A DNA stretch of 64,000 nucleotides from Pontibacter sp. SGAir0037. GTDB taxonomy: Bacteria > Bacteroidota > Bacteroidia > Cytophagales > Hymenobacteraceae. The translations under genes and the position numbers were made by a program. This document shows, piece after piece, positions 22,099 to 31,192 of the stretch. The notes beneath the pieces are model-generated. The model was not told the origin of the DNA, searched no databases, and worked only from the letters and a program-made list of their open reading frames with translations. Location: positions 2,976,001-3,040,000 of the forward strand of contig NZ_CP028092.1 of NCBI RefSeq assembly GCF_005491705.1. The letters run 5' to 3'. How positions within the stretch are numbered: the first letter of the stretch is position 1; the number at the start of each line of letters is the position of its first letter.

Positions 22099-24978
22099 TT
22101 AAATACCTGCTCTTCTTTCCATTTCCTCTCTGAGCTGCATAGCTTGTGAAGCACCACCGGCATTATAGATTACATGCAACTCCCGCTGCCACTCATCTAT
22201 CTTCTCATTGTTTATAATAAGATTGTTATTGATCGCTTGCAAAGCGTCCAGCAGCAAAAGAGAGTTATCCACCACTTCAGGAGCAGCAGGCATCTGAGCC
22301 GTAGCCCCACCCGTAGCAAAAGCCTTTACCCCTCCACGCTGCCTTTCAGCCTCCAGCCAGGAAAAGGTGGCGGCATATTTCGGACTGGTCAGCATCCAGT
22401 TAGGACCCACCCACTCAGCCCCGCGCTCTCCTATAAGCCCCAAACGGGCATTGTTTACCATACCTCCATCCGCAAAAGCACCAATGCTACCCCCGCTGTA
22501 GCCGCTGGCCATTTGCCAGGCACCGTTAACTTCTACCATAGGCACAGTACTACCTCCTTTAGCAAAAGCAGCTATTTTAGCTATAGAGGTTACAGCCCTA
22601 ATTGTTGACAGGGTATTCATAACTTTTAACTGAGCTGCGCCCGCCGCACCTAGAGTGACGCTGTTCAAAGGATTGGCTGCCGCTGTAGCGGCATTAAGAG
22701 CCTGCTCCTTCTCCAGGTTAAGGAATACTTCCGCTACCGAAACGGCCTTTCTGATAGTTTTAAAAGCTTTGTATGCATCTGACTCTTCATTCATAAAGCC
22801 CATTAAGCTATCTAAGGCATCCCCTGCACCGCTTACACGCAGCATATTCATTTCGTTTTCGAACATAGCCCGTTCTTTTGCAATCGCTTTAGCCGAGTCA
22901 GCTTTATCTTTTTCGATTTTTAACAACTCGTTTTTAATCTTCAGCGCCTCCAGGGTTTCGCCTTCTCCGTGGGCTCTTAAATCGGCCAGTTTTTTTTCTA
23001 ATGTTTGCTTATGAAGTTCCACCAAAGCCGTTTCTCTGGCTGTCTCTGCATCATAGGCAGCCAAAAACTGTTCCTCCAATACGGCGGCTTTATATTCTTC
23101 ATCCTCTTCCAGTTGCTCAAACCACTTTTCTCTTTCCTTTTCGCGTTCGGCAACTTTGGCCTCCTCCTCAGCAATCTTTAGTTCTTCCTGCCTTAACTTC
23201 TCCTGCTCTGCATAGGAAGCCAGCAGGGCCTGCTTTTCTTCTTCCGTAATGGCAATATTCGCCATTACAGCAGCACGCTGCTTATCAAGCTCTTTTATTT
23301 CCTGCTCATGCTGAAATCTGAGACTCGCTAAGGTTTTCTCGACACCGTCTTCCATGACGGCAATTTTTAGCTTACCAGCTTCAACTTCCGCTTTCGCTTT
23401 CATTTCCTTGTATTGTTCCAATGCCTTGGCCAGGCGCGACTCTTCTTCCTTCCGGAGCCTTTCCTCTTCCTTTGCTGCTTTTTCGGCCTGTTTTGCCTTC
23501 TCGGCTCTGGTAGCCTCTGCCTCTTTCAAGGCTCTGGCTTTAGCCTCGGCTTCTGCTTTTGCCTTTTCCTGTTCCTCCATTTTCTGAAGGTCGGCTAAAT
23601 CTTTTTTGGCAGCCGTAGCATAGGCATCGTAATATGCATTAGAAGCTTTGGTACCCATGTTATTCCAGGCACTAGCCATACCAGATAAGTTTCCGTCCAT
23701 CATGGCAGAAAATAAATCACTGATACTGCCTCCCAAGCTTTTTAGAGAAGCCACAAAGCCATTAACCTCATAGCCCATTATTCTGAAGTCATTGATCCAT
23801 TTGGTGATAATTTCAAGGCCAAATGTCTTCATCTTGGTCCAAAGCCATTCTATAGTTGCCCCTGTGCCACTGAAGGCACTCCCCAGCTCTTCCTCTGCAG
23901 CAGCAAGTTCTTTATTGGCCTCCAGCTGGTCATACTGTGCAGAGGTGAGAGTGTTGGTAAGGTCGATCATTCCATCCATACCACCGCTTACCTCATGCAG
24001 ACTTTGCAGGAAGGCTAAACCGGCATCTTCACCTGGCCCTCCGAAAACGTCAGCGATAACTGTTTGTAGTTCGCTTGCAGGCACCTGAGTGTTATTCATT
24101 TCCTTACTTACCATGCGAAGGGCCTCCATTGTCGTCATGGAGCCATTGTTAATCCCTTCAAACACCTTATCCGTAAAGCCCTGTCCGAAAGCAGCATCCA
24201 GTGCCTCACCTGTGGCCTTGGTCTGCTCCCTGATCCGGAGCCCGAATTCTTTCACAGTATCCGCTGCCTTATCTGAGAAAATGCCCGCTTTTTCACCTTT
24301 TACCAGTATCGCAAAGAACTCCTCGGCAGATGCCCCGGAAGCGGCAAACTGGGTGGAATACTCCTTTACCTGTTCCAGCATCTCACCGCTGGCGTTTGCT
24401 CCGGATAAGTAACCTTTTTCAATCAGATCAAATGCCTGTTCATGCGTAATGCCAAACTCCTTCATCAGCACATTGGCAGACTTGATTACATCATTGTATT
24501 CTTCGTCAAAGGTTTCTGATATGGCTTGCACGCGCACATACATATCATCCAGCATTTGCCCCTGCGCCCCTGTTAGCTGCTGAATTTTGCCTTTTACTTC
24601 GTCTATGTGATCTACCAAGCCCAGAAATTTACGGCCCAGTTCTACTATAGACTGAAAAGCAAGTAAAGGCAGGAAGGCTGCCACGGCTGCCTGGAAACCT
24701 GCCTTCATTAAGCCTGATGCTGATGTAATACCATCCAGCCCAAGTTTAGAGGCTAGTGATGCCTTCTGTACGCCATAAAGTTCATCTTTAGTGGATTTAA
24801 TCCGGTTCCGCATTTCCTGAAAATCCTTCAGCAGGTCTTTACGCTTCGGATCATCGGCACTCATCTTTTTGAGTTGGTTGTTCATTACAGCTGCAGCGCC
24901 CTCCATCTCTTTGAGAGAGGCGTTTACCTGCTTGCCATCCATGATGATCTTTATGTGGCGTTCTTCTGTCTGTGCCAT
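22099..24978 (-). CDS. Phage tail tape measure protein
   Basis: At 959 residues this is the longest tail protein and should set tail length and help DNA passage. The N-terminus (MAQTEERHIKIIMDGKQVNASLKEMEGAAAVMNN) and the KLGLDGITSASGLMKAGFQAAVAAFLPLLAF hydrophobic stretch are typical. Residues about 455-720 form a very long charged coiled coil (runs of KAEAEAKARALKEAEATRAE). The C-terminal part is Gly/Ala-rich (AKIAAFAKGGSTVPMV, GAFADGGMVN), as in many tape measures. It is the last gene of late unit 4, and starts 1 bp after the preceding stop. Confidence 0.93.
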   Translation of the reverse strand: MAQTEERHIKIIMDGKQVNASLKEMEGAAAVMNNQLKKMSADDPKRKDLLKDFQEMRNRIKSTKDELYGVQKASLASKLGLDGITSASGLMKAGFQAAVAAFLPLLAFQSIVELGRKFLGLVDHIDEVKGKIQQLTGAQGQMLDDMYVRVQAISETFDEEYNDVIKSANVLMKEFGITHEQAFDLIEKGYLSGANASGEMLEQVKEYSTQFAASGASAEEFFAILVKGEKAGIFSDKAADTVKEFGLRIREQTKATGEALDAAFGQGFTDKVFEGINNGSMTTMEALRMVSKEMNNTQVPASELQTVIADVFGGPGEDAGLAFLQSLHEVSGGMDGMIDLTNTLTSAQYDQLEANKELAAAEEELGSAFSGTGATIEWLWTKMKTFGLEIITKWINDFRIMGYEVNGFVASLKSLGGSISDLFSAMMDGNLSGMASAWNNMGTKASNAYYDAYATAAKKDLADLQKMEEQEKAKAEAEAKARALKEAEATRAEKAKQAEKAAKEEERLRKEEESRLAKALEQYKEMKAKAEVEAGKLKIAVMEDGVEKTLASLRFQHEQEIKELDKQRAAVMANIAITEEEKQALLASYAEQEKLRQEELKIAEEEAKVAEREKEREKWFEQLEEDEEYKAAVLEEQFLAAYDAETARETALVELHKQTLEKKLADLRAHGEGETLEALKIKNELLKIEKDKADSAKAIAKERAMFENEMNMLRVSGAGDALDSLMGFMNEESDAYKAFKTIRKAVSVAEVFLNLEKEQALNAATAAANPLNSVTLGAAGAAQLKVMNTLSTIRAVTSIAKIAAFAKGGSTVPMVEVNGAWQMASGYSGGSIGAFADGGMVNNARLGLIGERGAEWVGPNWMLTSPKYAATFSWLEAERQRGGVKAFATGGATAQMPAAPEVVDNSLLLLDALQAINNNLIINNEKIDEWQRELHVIYNAGGASQAMQLREEMERRAGI

Positions 24979-24979
24979 G

Positions 24980-25423
24980 TTATTTGATTGTTATTACGTG
25001 CTTATGATCGACACTATTTGCTATTTTCCGGACAGCCTCTTTTGCCTTGGCCTCCCCTAAAAGGGTTGCTAAACGGATAGTCTGAAACCCCATACTGGCC
25101 TTGCCTTTGCTGTACCATCGTTTGGCTTTGCGGTCATGCCCCGCTCCTTTGCCTAAAACTCTGCGCATGGTGCTGTTATCTTTCTGGCCTCCGCTCCTGG
25201 TGCCACGGCCAACGCCCATATCCACCATCTGCCCATACCAGGCATAGAATACCTCAACCTGCACCCGAATGCCCTCGCCACCGGAGATATTCCCCCGAAG
25301 GCTGTTCAAAAGTGTTTTGGTTTTGCCGATACGGAGGCGATTTTGCTCTTTTTTCCAGTCGCTGATAGACCATTCCAGCCACTCCTCCGCTATCTGGATA
25401 TCTGATTTGATTTCCTCTGCCAT
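24980..25423 (-). CDS. Phage protein of unknown function upstream of the tape measure
   Basis: A 147-residue basic protein (GKGAGHDRKAKRWYSKGKASMGFQTIRLATLLGEAKAKEAVRKIA) with an acidic N-terminal helix (IKSDIQIAEEWLEWSISDWKKEQ). It lies between a tail structural gene and the tape measure, with 1-2 bp gaps, so it is translated with them. Position and size suggest a tail-completion or head-tail joining role, but I cannot name the family. Confidence 0.65.
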   Translation of the reverse strand: MAEEIKSDIQIAEEWLEWSISDWKKEQNRLRIGKTKTLLNSLRGNISGGEGIRVQVEVFYAWYGQMVDMGVGRGTRSGGQKDNSTMRRVLGKGAGHDRKAKRWYSKGKASMGFQTIRLATLLGEAKAKEAVRKIANSVDHKHVITIK

Positions 25424-25425
25424 AG

Positions 25426-26790
25426 CTATTGCATAATTTTTAAGAATTTAACTTTGGCAGGGCGTATACCGTCTTTCAGGCTGACGGTAATATCTATCTC
25501 ACTCCAGAAGGCTTTAACAGTACCCTCCTCCGACCGCACAAATATTTTCCAAAGCGGATCAAGCTCCAGCAGGTGCGACACATGCAGGTTCACGGTACGC
25601 TGTATCAGCTCCGTTTGCCCTTTCCAGGTATACCACTCCTGCAGGGCATCCTGCAAATCGTCCCACGTTTCGTTCTCCGCAGCCGGTGCATTGTCTACAA
25701 GCCCCCTGTAGGAAAGCACGCGAAAGCTGAATTTGGAAGGTTCTTCATAAGAGCCTCCTAACTGAGAAACACCCGGCACGACCGCACCCCATGGTAAGGT
25801 TTCCATGGTTGTAGAGCCCACCCCTGTTTCCACCACTTCTTTCCCGTTACCAAAAACAAGCGTGCCGTAATCTTCCGTCAACTCTTTCTGCAGATCATCT
25901 TCCGAATCCAGCTCCTCGCGCAAAGTAAATCCGTCTGTTTTATTGGGAGCCCAAGTATAGCCCCGCTGTACCCGCCACGTCCAATCCTGGTAAGACGTGG
26001 ACTTCAGCGCATCCTGCAACCTCACCAGCTCCAGCTCTTTTGATTTCGTCCGGAATACCAGGCCCAGCCCGTAGCGCTTCCTGATCGCCTTCAAAAACTC
26101 GCCAGCCGTCAGGTCGGGCACATGCCGGTTTACCACCACCTCCCCGTTATCCACGGCCACGGTGTTAAAAATAACGCGGCGCCTGGTGGCCTCCTCTTCC
26201 AGCCACTGCCCCTTTACCGTCCATCCATACGCTGCCATCAGCTGATGCAACACATGCACCAGGTAAGGGAATGGCACTTTGGGAGCCTCGTTAAAACCGT
26301 TTAAGAAATTATTCATAGTGCCGCTATAAAGCACGGGAGGCTCTTTGTAAAAGCCGGTATTGCGCACGGGGAACTGCGCTACCTTATCGACAGGATACAG
26401 TGCCTTTACACTGTTGTTCATCTGCACAGATCCCAAATCAATTTCCCGAAGCCGATCTTCCGCCAGCTCATCCAAAGCCCCGGCATCGCTCTGGAAGTTT
26501 ACCCGGTAGTTCTTTTCCGTCCGTTCCAGCACCTGCAGCTTTCCTACCCGCCACAGCTGGTTATTGAGCCACATCTGGCAGGGCAGTGCCTGCACAGCAG
26601 AAGTACGGAGACTCAGGTGCCCTGCAAAAGCAAGCAAAAGCAGGTTTTTGGGCGTAGCCTTCACGTTGAAGTCATAGGTTAGCATGCCCTGCTCAAAATC
26701 ATTGTTAAAAAGCGGGTTTACCAGCTTTATTTCAATGGAGGTACCAGACTCTAAGTCCAGGTACTCATCGTTGATTTTAAAAGCGATCAT
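25426..26790 (-). CDS. Phage tail/baseplate structural protein
   Basis: A 454-residue protein opening MIAFKINDEYLDLESGTSIEIKLVNPLFNNDFEQGMLTYDFNVKATPKN. The start and the mix of beta segments with a late WSEIDITVSLKDGIRPAKVKFLKIMQ ending suggest a distal-tail or hub-like protein, as seen upstream of tape measures in Bacteroidota phages. It overlaps its upstream neighbour by 4 bp (ATGA type). Exact role not settled by sequence. Confidence 0.65.
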   Translation of the reverse strand: MIAFKINDEYLDLESGTSIEIKLVNPLFNNDFEQGMLTYDFNVKATPKNLLLLAFAGHLSLRTSAVQALPCQMWLNNQLWRVGKLQVLERTEKNYRVNFQSDAGALDELAEDRLREIDLGSVQMNNSVKALYPVDKVAQFPVRNTGFYKEPPVLYSGTMNNFLNGFNEAPKVPFPYLVHVLHQLMAAYGWTVKGQWLEEEATRRRVIFNTVAVDNGEVVVNRHVPDLTAGEFLKAIRKRYGLGLVFRTKSKELELVRLQDALKSTSYQDWTWRVQRGYTWAPNKTDGFTLREELDSEDDLQKELTEDYGTLVFGNGKEVVETGVGSTTMETLPWGAVVPGVSQLGGSYEEPSKFSFRVLSYRGLVDNAPAAENETWDDLQDALQEWYTWKGQTELIQRTVNLHVSHLLELDPLWKIFVRSEEGTVKAFWSEIDITVSLKDGIRPAKVKFLKIMQ

Positions 26791-28745
26791 TGCAAAGGCG
26801 GGGTATAGCTATGGAAGGCTGCCATTTCAAATTCAAAATCAAGGTAATGCCGCGGTTCATCCTCCCGCTTCCGGTTAAAGTTCTTGAGAACAACCTCCCC
26901 GGCCCGGTATCTGCCATTTTCCAGAAGCTTCACATTGCAGCTCAACACGAAATCCGTAAGCGCATCCAACTCCTGTTGCGAGGATAGGTAGCCCGAACTG
27001 AGCTTTAGGCTCGGCCGTGCCGCCTTCCGGATTACGCTTCTGTCTCCGTCTGCAGCCTTGTAACCTGACAGTAAAACCCTGTCTATACTTTCCGAAGATA
27101 TCTCGAGCTCTTCATCAGCCAGCGCCGTGGCTGCCAGCGTATCCACACCGCCCAGTGAATTATTATAGATGAAGTACCGGCACACCTGATCGAAGGCCCG
27201 CGTCAGCTCATACGTGCGTGTTTCGGTAAGTATCCTGGAGTTCTGATCCTCTACCCATACCTCGTATTTCAGCACCTGTTTTTCGCCTTGCAACTGCAAC
27301 TGCAGGAAGCCAACGGGCAGGCAATACAGTTCAAAGCGCCTTACCCCTGCCTGCGTGTAAGAGGTGGCGGTGGCGTAGGTGCCGTCAGCATAGTAATATC
27401 TGACACGCAACGAAAAAGAGGTAATGTCGAAGTAATTCGGCATGAAGTACAGGTATTCCGGCTGGTTCTCCCGCACTTTTTTAAGTGCCGGCTGCCAGCT
27501 AAAAAACGGCTTGCGCTGCAACAGGTAAGTAGTGAAAAAAGTATCAGAGGCGAATTCCTCAAAGCTCAAACCACCTTGCACCACATAGCGGTTTTCCTTT
27601 ACAGTAACTTCCCCCGGCACTGGCACCAGTCCGTATTTTTCGGTATGCTTCAGATAAAACCGCTTGAAAGCACCTTCGGCCATGGTTGGCCCCATCTGCC
27701 CGGGCTCAGGCAGGTGGTGTTGTAGAAAGGGCTGCAGAAACTCCTTTACATCGAAGGTGGTTTTCCCTTCGCTATCGGCAGGATGCTCCAGCACGGCCAC
27801 CTGCTTGAATATTCCGCTCAGGTAAACAGGCTCTACCCACACCTCGCACAAAAAAGAAAGGTTTGGCTTGGACTGCAGGTTGTCTGCCTGAAGCTCCAGG
27901 TACACCGGGTTTTGGGAAAAGCAAAAGCGTTCTTCTTCCTGGGTAAAGGTGAACGACCTGGAGCAGCCTATACTGTCTGTGACAACAACCGTATAAATGC
28001 CCCCATCTACGCCTGTCCTGTTTTGTACCGTTGCTCCGTCATTCCATAAAAAGGTATAAGGAGCCACACCGCCCGAAACTTCCAGGGTTATCTGGTTATT
28101 ACCCACACTGCCGGTTACAGCTATGACAGGGTTCTGCGTAATTTCAGCCGTGGCTTCGGCCGTGGTGCCCTGGCTGTCAACGGCCGTAACACGGTAAATA
28201 CCTGCAGGAAGATTAAACCTGTCTTTTGTTACGGCCCCATCGCTCCATGCGTAAGACACACTACCAACAGCGCCTGCTACAGAAACGATTATGCTGCCCG
28301 TGCTACTGCCAAAGCAGGTAGCTTTTACCACATTCGTAGTAATCTGTAGCGGATTAACCGTGTTTTCGTGCAGCTCTTCAAAAAAGTTGGCCCCATTCAG
28401 GTTGTTAAAGGAAGAGGGCTGAAAATTAAGCGCACTGTCGAAGGTATTGGCCTTGATCTGTATACCTTTAAACGTAGAGGGGTTTCCACCGATATTCAGC
28501 AGCCACTCATAGGTCTCAACGGTATATAGGTTCCTCCAGCCTAAATCCTGTAGCCTGATGATGATAGCCACAGCAACGCTTTCCGCTGTGTTCGGCTGAT
28601 TAAAAGCAGAGCCGGTACCACTGGAGTAAAAGTGAACCCCGTCTGTAAAGGTTTGCCTGGTGCCGTTCAGGGTAATGGTGAAAGAAGATCCTTTGGGTTC
28701 GTTTGTAAAGGATATTCTCAGCCTGGCATATCTTTCTCCTGCCAT
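26787..28745 (-). CDS. Phage tail protein with two SprB-like repeats
   Basis: A 652-residue protein with three parts. Residues 1-135 are a beta-rich N-terminal domain. Residues about 141-206 and 207-271 are two tandem modules of the SprB type: TCFGSSTGSIIVSVAG, YAWSDGAVTKDRFNLPAG, YRVTAVDSQG, then GGVAPYTFLWNDGATVQNR, GGIYTVVVTDSIGC. The remainder (272-652) is a large phage-specific domain. SprB repeats are best known from gliding-motility adhesins of Bacteroidota. In a tail protein they may present an adhesive surface or mimic the host. Confidence 0.75.
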   Translation of the reverse strand: MAGERYARLRISFTNEPKGSSFTITLNGTRQTFTDGVHFYSSGTGSAFNQPNTAESVAVAIIIRLQDLGWRNLYTVETYEWLLNIGGNPSTFKGIQIKANTFDSALNFQPSSFNNLNGANFFEELHENTVNPLQITTNVVKATCFGSSTGSIIVSVAGAVGSVSYAWSDGAVTKDRFNLPAGIYRVTAVDSQGTTAEATAEITQNPVIAVTGSVGNNQITLEVSGGVAPYTFLWNDGATVQNRTGVDGGIYTVVVTDSIGCSRSFTFTQEEERFCFSQNPVYLELQADNLQSKPNLSFLCEVWVEPVYLSGIFKQVAVLEHPADSEGKTTFDVKEFLQPFLQHHLPEPGQMGPTMAEGAFKRFYLKHTEKYGLVPVPGEVTVKENRYVVQGGLSFEEFASDTFFTTYLLQRKPFFSWQPALKKVRENQPEYLYFMPNYFDITSFSLRVRYYYADGTYATATSYTQAGVRRFELYCLPVGFLQLQLQGEKQVLKYEVWVEDQNSRILTETRTYELTRAFDQVCRYFIYNNSLGGVDTLAATALADEELEISSESIDRVLLSGYKAADGDRSVIRKAARPSLKLSSGYLSSQQELDALTDFVLSCNVKLLENGRYRAGEVVLKNFNRKREDEPRHYLDFEFEMAAFHSYTPPLQ

Positions 28746-28746
28746 A

Positions 28747-29268
28747 TTATTCTAAGAACTTGGATGGGTTATAGTGCAGCTCTGCGTTTGCGGGAGCCAC
28801 AATGGTGAAATTGTATCGCGTGCCGTAGAAATAGGTGCCAATAGGCCCAATGGGCTCAGAGGTAATACCATGCACCGGAAGCTGGTGCTTGTAGGTCTGT
28901 AATAACTGATACCTCCAGGCAGCCAGCAACTCCGCACCGATCTGCTCTGTATGATCGTACACGGCATCTTTGTTCTCCGACTTATCCAGTTTTTGCAACA
29001 CCATAAAGGCGCAGTCCAGGTGCTTTTCTTTGTTATCGCCCCTGTTATCTGCGTACTTGCTCATGTAGTTCTGCAGCACCATAAAGGGCACCTCGTCTTT
29101 AATCTTGTTTCGCAGAGCTGAAAAGAAGTCGGTCATATCCAGCAGCAACTGTTCCGGGTTAAAGCTCAGGTACATGCGGTAAAAGCGGTTATTGCTCTCC
29201 GAGTGCTGCAGCTCCTTGTGCCGTTCGGCCAGCCGCTGCCCCTGGGTCATGTATTCGGCATGCGTCAT
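28747..29268 (-). CDS. Phage structural protein of unknown function
   Basis: A 173-residue protein (MTHAEYMTQGQRLAERHKELQHSE) with an alpha-helical middle (PEQLLLDMTDFFSALRNKIKDEVPFMVLQNYMSKYADN) and an ITSEPIGPIGTYFYGTRYNFTI end. It fits tightly between two late genes (1 bp gaps). The late-unit position makes a tail or tail-assembly role likely. Family not recognised. Confidence 0.65.
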   Translation of the reverse strand: MTHAEYMTQGQRLAERHKELQHSESNNRFYRMYLSFNPEQLLLDMTDFFSALRNKIKDEVPFMVLQNYMSKYADNRGDNKEKHLDCAFMVLQKLDKSENKDAVYDHTEQIGAELLAAWRYQLLQTYKHQLPVHGITSEPIGPIGTYFYGTRYNFTIVAPANAELHYNPSKFLE

Positions 29269-29269
29269 G

Positions 29270-30136
29270 TTAATGCTTTTTTACAGGGTTCTTTCTCTCC
29301 CATTCTTGTTTCTGGTGCAGTAAGTCCTGCATTTCAGCCAGAATGGTATGGACAGGCACTTTGCCTACCCGCTCAATATCTCCGAACTTGCCACCGGCCA
29401 TCTGCCGGAAAACAGGCTCCCACCCGCTGCTTTTCGTGGCCTGCTCCTCGTTTTCGGAGGTAAACACCAAGTCGTAGGTTTGTTCAAGCCGGTTACGGCA
29501 GCCCCGGTACCAAGCCAGCACGGCCAGCTTTACATCTTCCGGAAGCCTTTGCATTTGCGCTGCCCTTGCCTCCAGCAGGTGCTCGTTAAAAGGCTCCCGG
29601 ATATCTCCGGAATAGGAACTCAGACGCTTGCGGATGAAATGGAAGCCAACCTTTGGGCGGTAAAGCACGGCCAGCAGTTTGTGCAGGCAATCGGGATCGC
29701 CTGTTTTGATAAAGCGCAGGTGGTAGGTATCAGCAAAGATGAATTCTAAAAAAGAAAGATTGCGAAAGCGCTCCTTTGGGCCGTACCACTTTCGGAAGCG
29801 GCTGCCAATGGCAGGCAACAGCTGCTTTGTGAGATTGTTGGAGGAAAACAGAAAATCGGTGCAGCTATGCAGCTGGGCAATGGCAATATCCGGAAGGGCC
29901 TTGAAGTACCACGGCTTCAACCCGAGGAGCTCTTTTAAAAGCATCCGCTTCTGCATAGCTTTAACCGCCTGGGCTTCTTTTTCAGAAGCTCCTTCCGGTA
30001 CTGAAAACCCGTATAGCCAGCGCATGCACCGGAGCAACTGCCTGGGGTTTAGCTCATCCCAACTAGCAGGAACGAGCGTTCCAATGTACTTTTCTTTGCC
30101 TTTGGAGGTAGGTATGTAGATTTCCAATTTGCGCAT
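29270..30136 (-). CDS. Phage protein, possible tail assembly factor; first gene of late unit 4
   Basis: A 288-residue, largely helical protein. It begins MRKLEIYIPTSKGKEKYIGTLVPASWDELNPRQLL, and its end (AGGKFGDIERVGKVPVHTILAEMQDLLHQKQEWERKN) resembles the tail of assembly chaperones, which sit a few genes ahead of the tape measure. The role is inferred from position. It is the first gene after the late motif at 30180-30195, with the ATG 44 bp past the A-run. Confidence 0.6.
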   Translation of the reverse strand: MRKLEIYIPTSKGKEKYIGTLVPASWDELNPRQLLRCMRWLYGFSVPEGASEKEAQAVKAMQKRMLLKELLGLKPWYFKALPDIAIAQLHSCTDFLFSSNNLTKQLLPAIGSRFRKWYGPKERFRNLSFLEFIFADTYHLRFIKTGDPDCLHKLLAVLYRPKVGFHFIRKRLSSYSGDIREPFNEHLLEARAAQMQRLPEDVKLAVLAWYRGCRNRLEQTYDLVFTSENEEQATKSSGWEPVFRQMAGGKFGDIERVGKVPVHTILAEMQDLLHQKQEWERKNPVKKH

Positions 30137-30179
30137 AAACGGTAAGAATATGCGCTAAATTGGCGGCAAAAACAGCCGC

Positions 30180-30195
30180 AAAAAAGGACAGGGTT
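30180..30195 (-). promoter_or_regulatory. Late motif, copy 4 (tail unit)
   Basis: AAAAAAGGACAGGGTT on the plus strand, that is AACCCTGTCCTTTTTT in the direction of transcription. It stands between the terminator at 30206-30226 and the gene starting at 30136. One of four such copies. Confidence 0.65.
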
Positions 30196-30205
30196 CCAAA
30201 CAAAA

Positions 30206-30226
30206 AAGCCACCCAAAAGGCGGCTT
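30206..30226 (-). terminator. Terminator of late unit 3 (portal to lysis genes)
   Basis: AAGCC-A-CC and GG-C-GGCTT form an eight-position stem with one mismatch around CAAAA. On the minus strand TTTTTTG follows. It comes about 28 bp after the spanin stop and right before late motif 4. Confidence 0.75.
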
Positions 30227-30253
30227 CTTATGCACGATCAACTATGAAAAAAC

Positions 30254-30712
30254 TTACCTATTCCATTTCCAGATTAAATACACCGCTGCAACACCTGCAA
30301 GCGCCACAATCAGGATAGCGAAAATACCACTCCACGATGTACTCTTTTCTGTGACACGGACGGAGCTGTCCGATTTGTCTTTAACCGTGGTGTCGCTCTT
30401 ATCCTTGGTTTTACTCTTATCTACTACCTCCGATTTATCCTTTGTTTTGGATTTGTCTGTAATGGTGGTGTTGCCGCAGTTCTTACACTTCTTCATCATC
30501 ACAGGAGCTACCTTCTGGCTTACCAGTCCTACACTGTCATTCAGGCGGGTGTAGTACCAGTCCCCAAGCTCTACTGTTGAGCCTATCGGGATAAGGGATT
30601 TAAGCTCTTCGGATAACATGATCTGATCCGGATGAACAGGTACAGGATAGGCAGTAGATCTACATGCCAGCAGCGTCAGGCTGCACAATAGCAAAAGCAT
30701 AAAGTTTCTCAT
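30254..30712 (-). CDS. Candidate unimolecular spanin (outer-membrane lipoprotein with C-terminal TM)
   Basis: A 152-residue protein. The N-terminus MRNFMLLLLCSLTLLAC is a lipoprotein signal with lipidated C17. The C-terminus carries one transmembrane helix (about 127-148, SGIFAILIVALAGVAAVYLIW) and a short basic tail. Between them is a periplasm-sized linker with a CKNC motif (76-79) and a run of DKSK/KDKS repeats. One chain anchored in both membranes is the design of u-spanins such as T1 gp11, which fuse the membranes in the last step of lysis. It follows lysozyme and holin directly and overlaps the holin by 4 bp. No similarity search was possible. Confidence 0.7.
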   Translation of the reverse strand: MRNFMLLLLCSLTLLACRSTAYPVPVHPDQIMLSEELKSLIPIGSTVELGDWYYTRLNDSVGLVSQKVAPVMMKKCKNCGNTTITDKSKTKDKSEVVDKSKTKDKSDTTVKDKSDSSVRVTEKSTSWSGIFAILIVALAGVAAVYLIWKWNR

Positions 30713-31188
30713 TGTATAACAGGTTGGTTTTCCTCTTCAGGTTTGGGCACTACGCCCGTTTCTTTGTAATCCAGGAGCTTTTTGCGAATCCACTTCGGCA
30801 GGTAGCTTTTACCTATTTTGTTCAGATTTTCCTCCACACTAAGCGCCTCACAGGCCAGCATGAACAGGTACATACTATTCTTCAGGTAGGGGGCTACCAG
30901 TAGCACTAGTTTGTTTGGGGAGCCATCTACTAAATGCGAGGCAATGCCGTGGATTATGATAAGGCCCACTGCATACATCTGAATCTTTTCAAACAAGCTC
31001 CTCATCTTAAAGGAATGCAGTTTGCCTAGTTTCCAATTAGCATACACACCTGTAAAAGTGTCTATGGTGATTATCACAACCAGGTAGGGTATAAAATCCC
31101 AATCAGCAAAGATGTATTTGTTTACAAACTGTAGCGCATCAGTATACTTAGCAGCTATAAGCAGCAGAATGATGTTAAAAACCTTCAT
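30709..31188 (-). CDS. Phage holin (holin_4_1-like)
   Basis: A 159-residue inner-membrane protein with about three hydrophobic segments: FIPYLVVIITIDTFTGVYANW, MYAVGLIIIHGIASHLV and LVLLVAPYLKNSMYLFMLACEALS. The DTFTGVYAN and the EALSVEENLNKIGK elements are typical of the toxin-secretion/phage-lysis holin family. It should set the time of membrane opening for the lysozyme encoded just upstream. Confidence 0.88.
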   Translation of the reverse strand: MKVFNIILLLIAAKYTDALQFVNKYIFADWDFIPYLVVIITIDTFTGVYANWKLGKLHSFKMRSLFEKIQMYAVGLIIIHGIASHLVDGSPNKLVLLVAPYLKNSMYLFMLACEALSVEENLNKIGKSYLPKWIRKKLLDYKETGVVPKPEEENQPVIQ

Positions 31189-31192
31189 GGAT

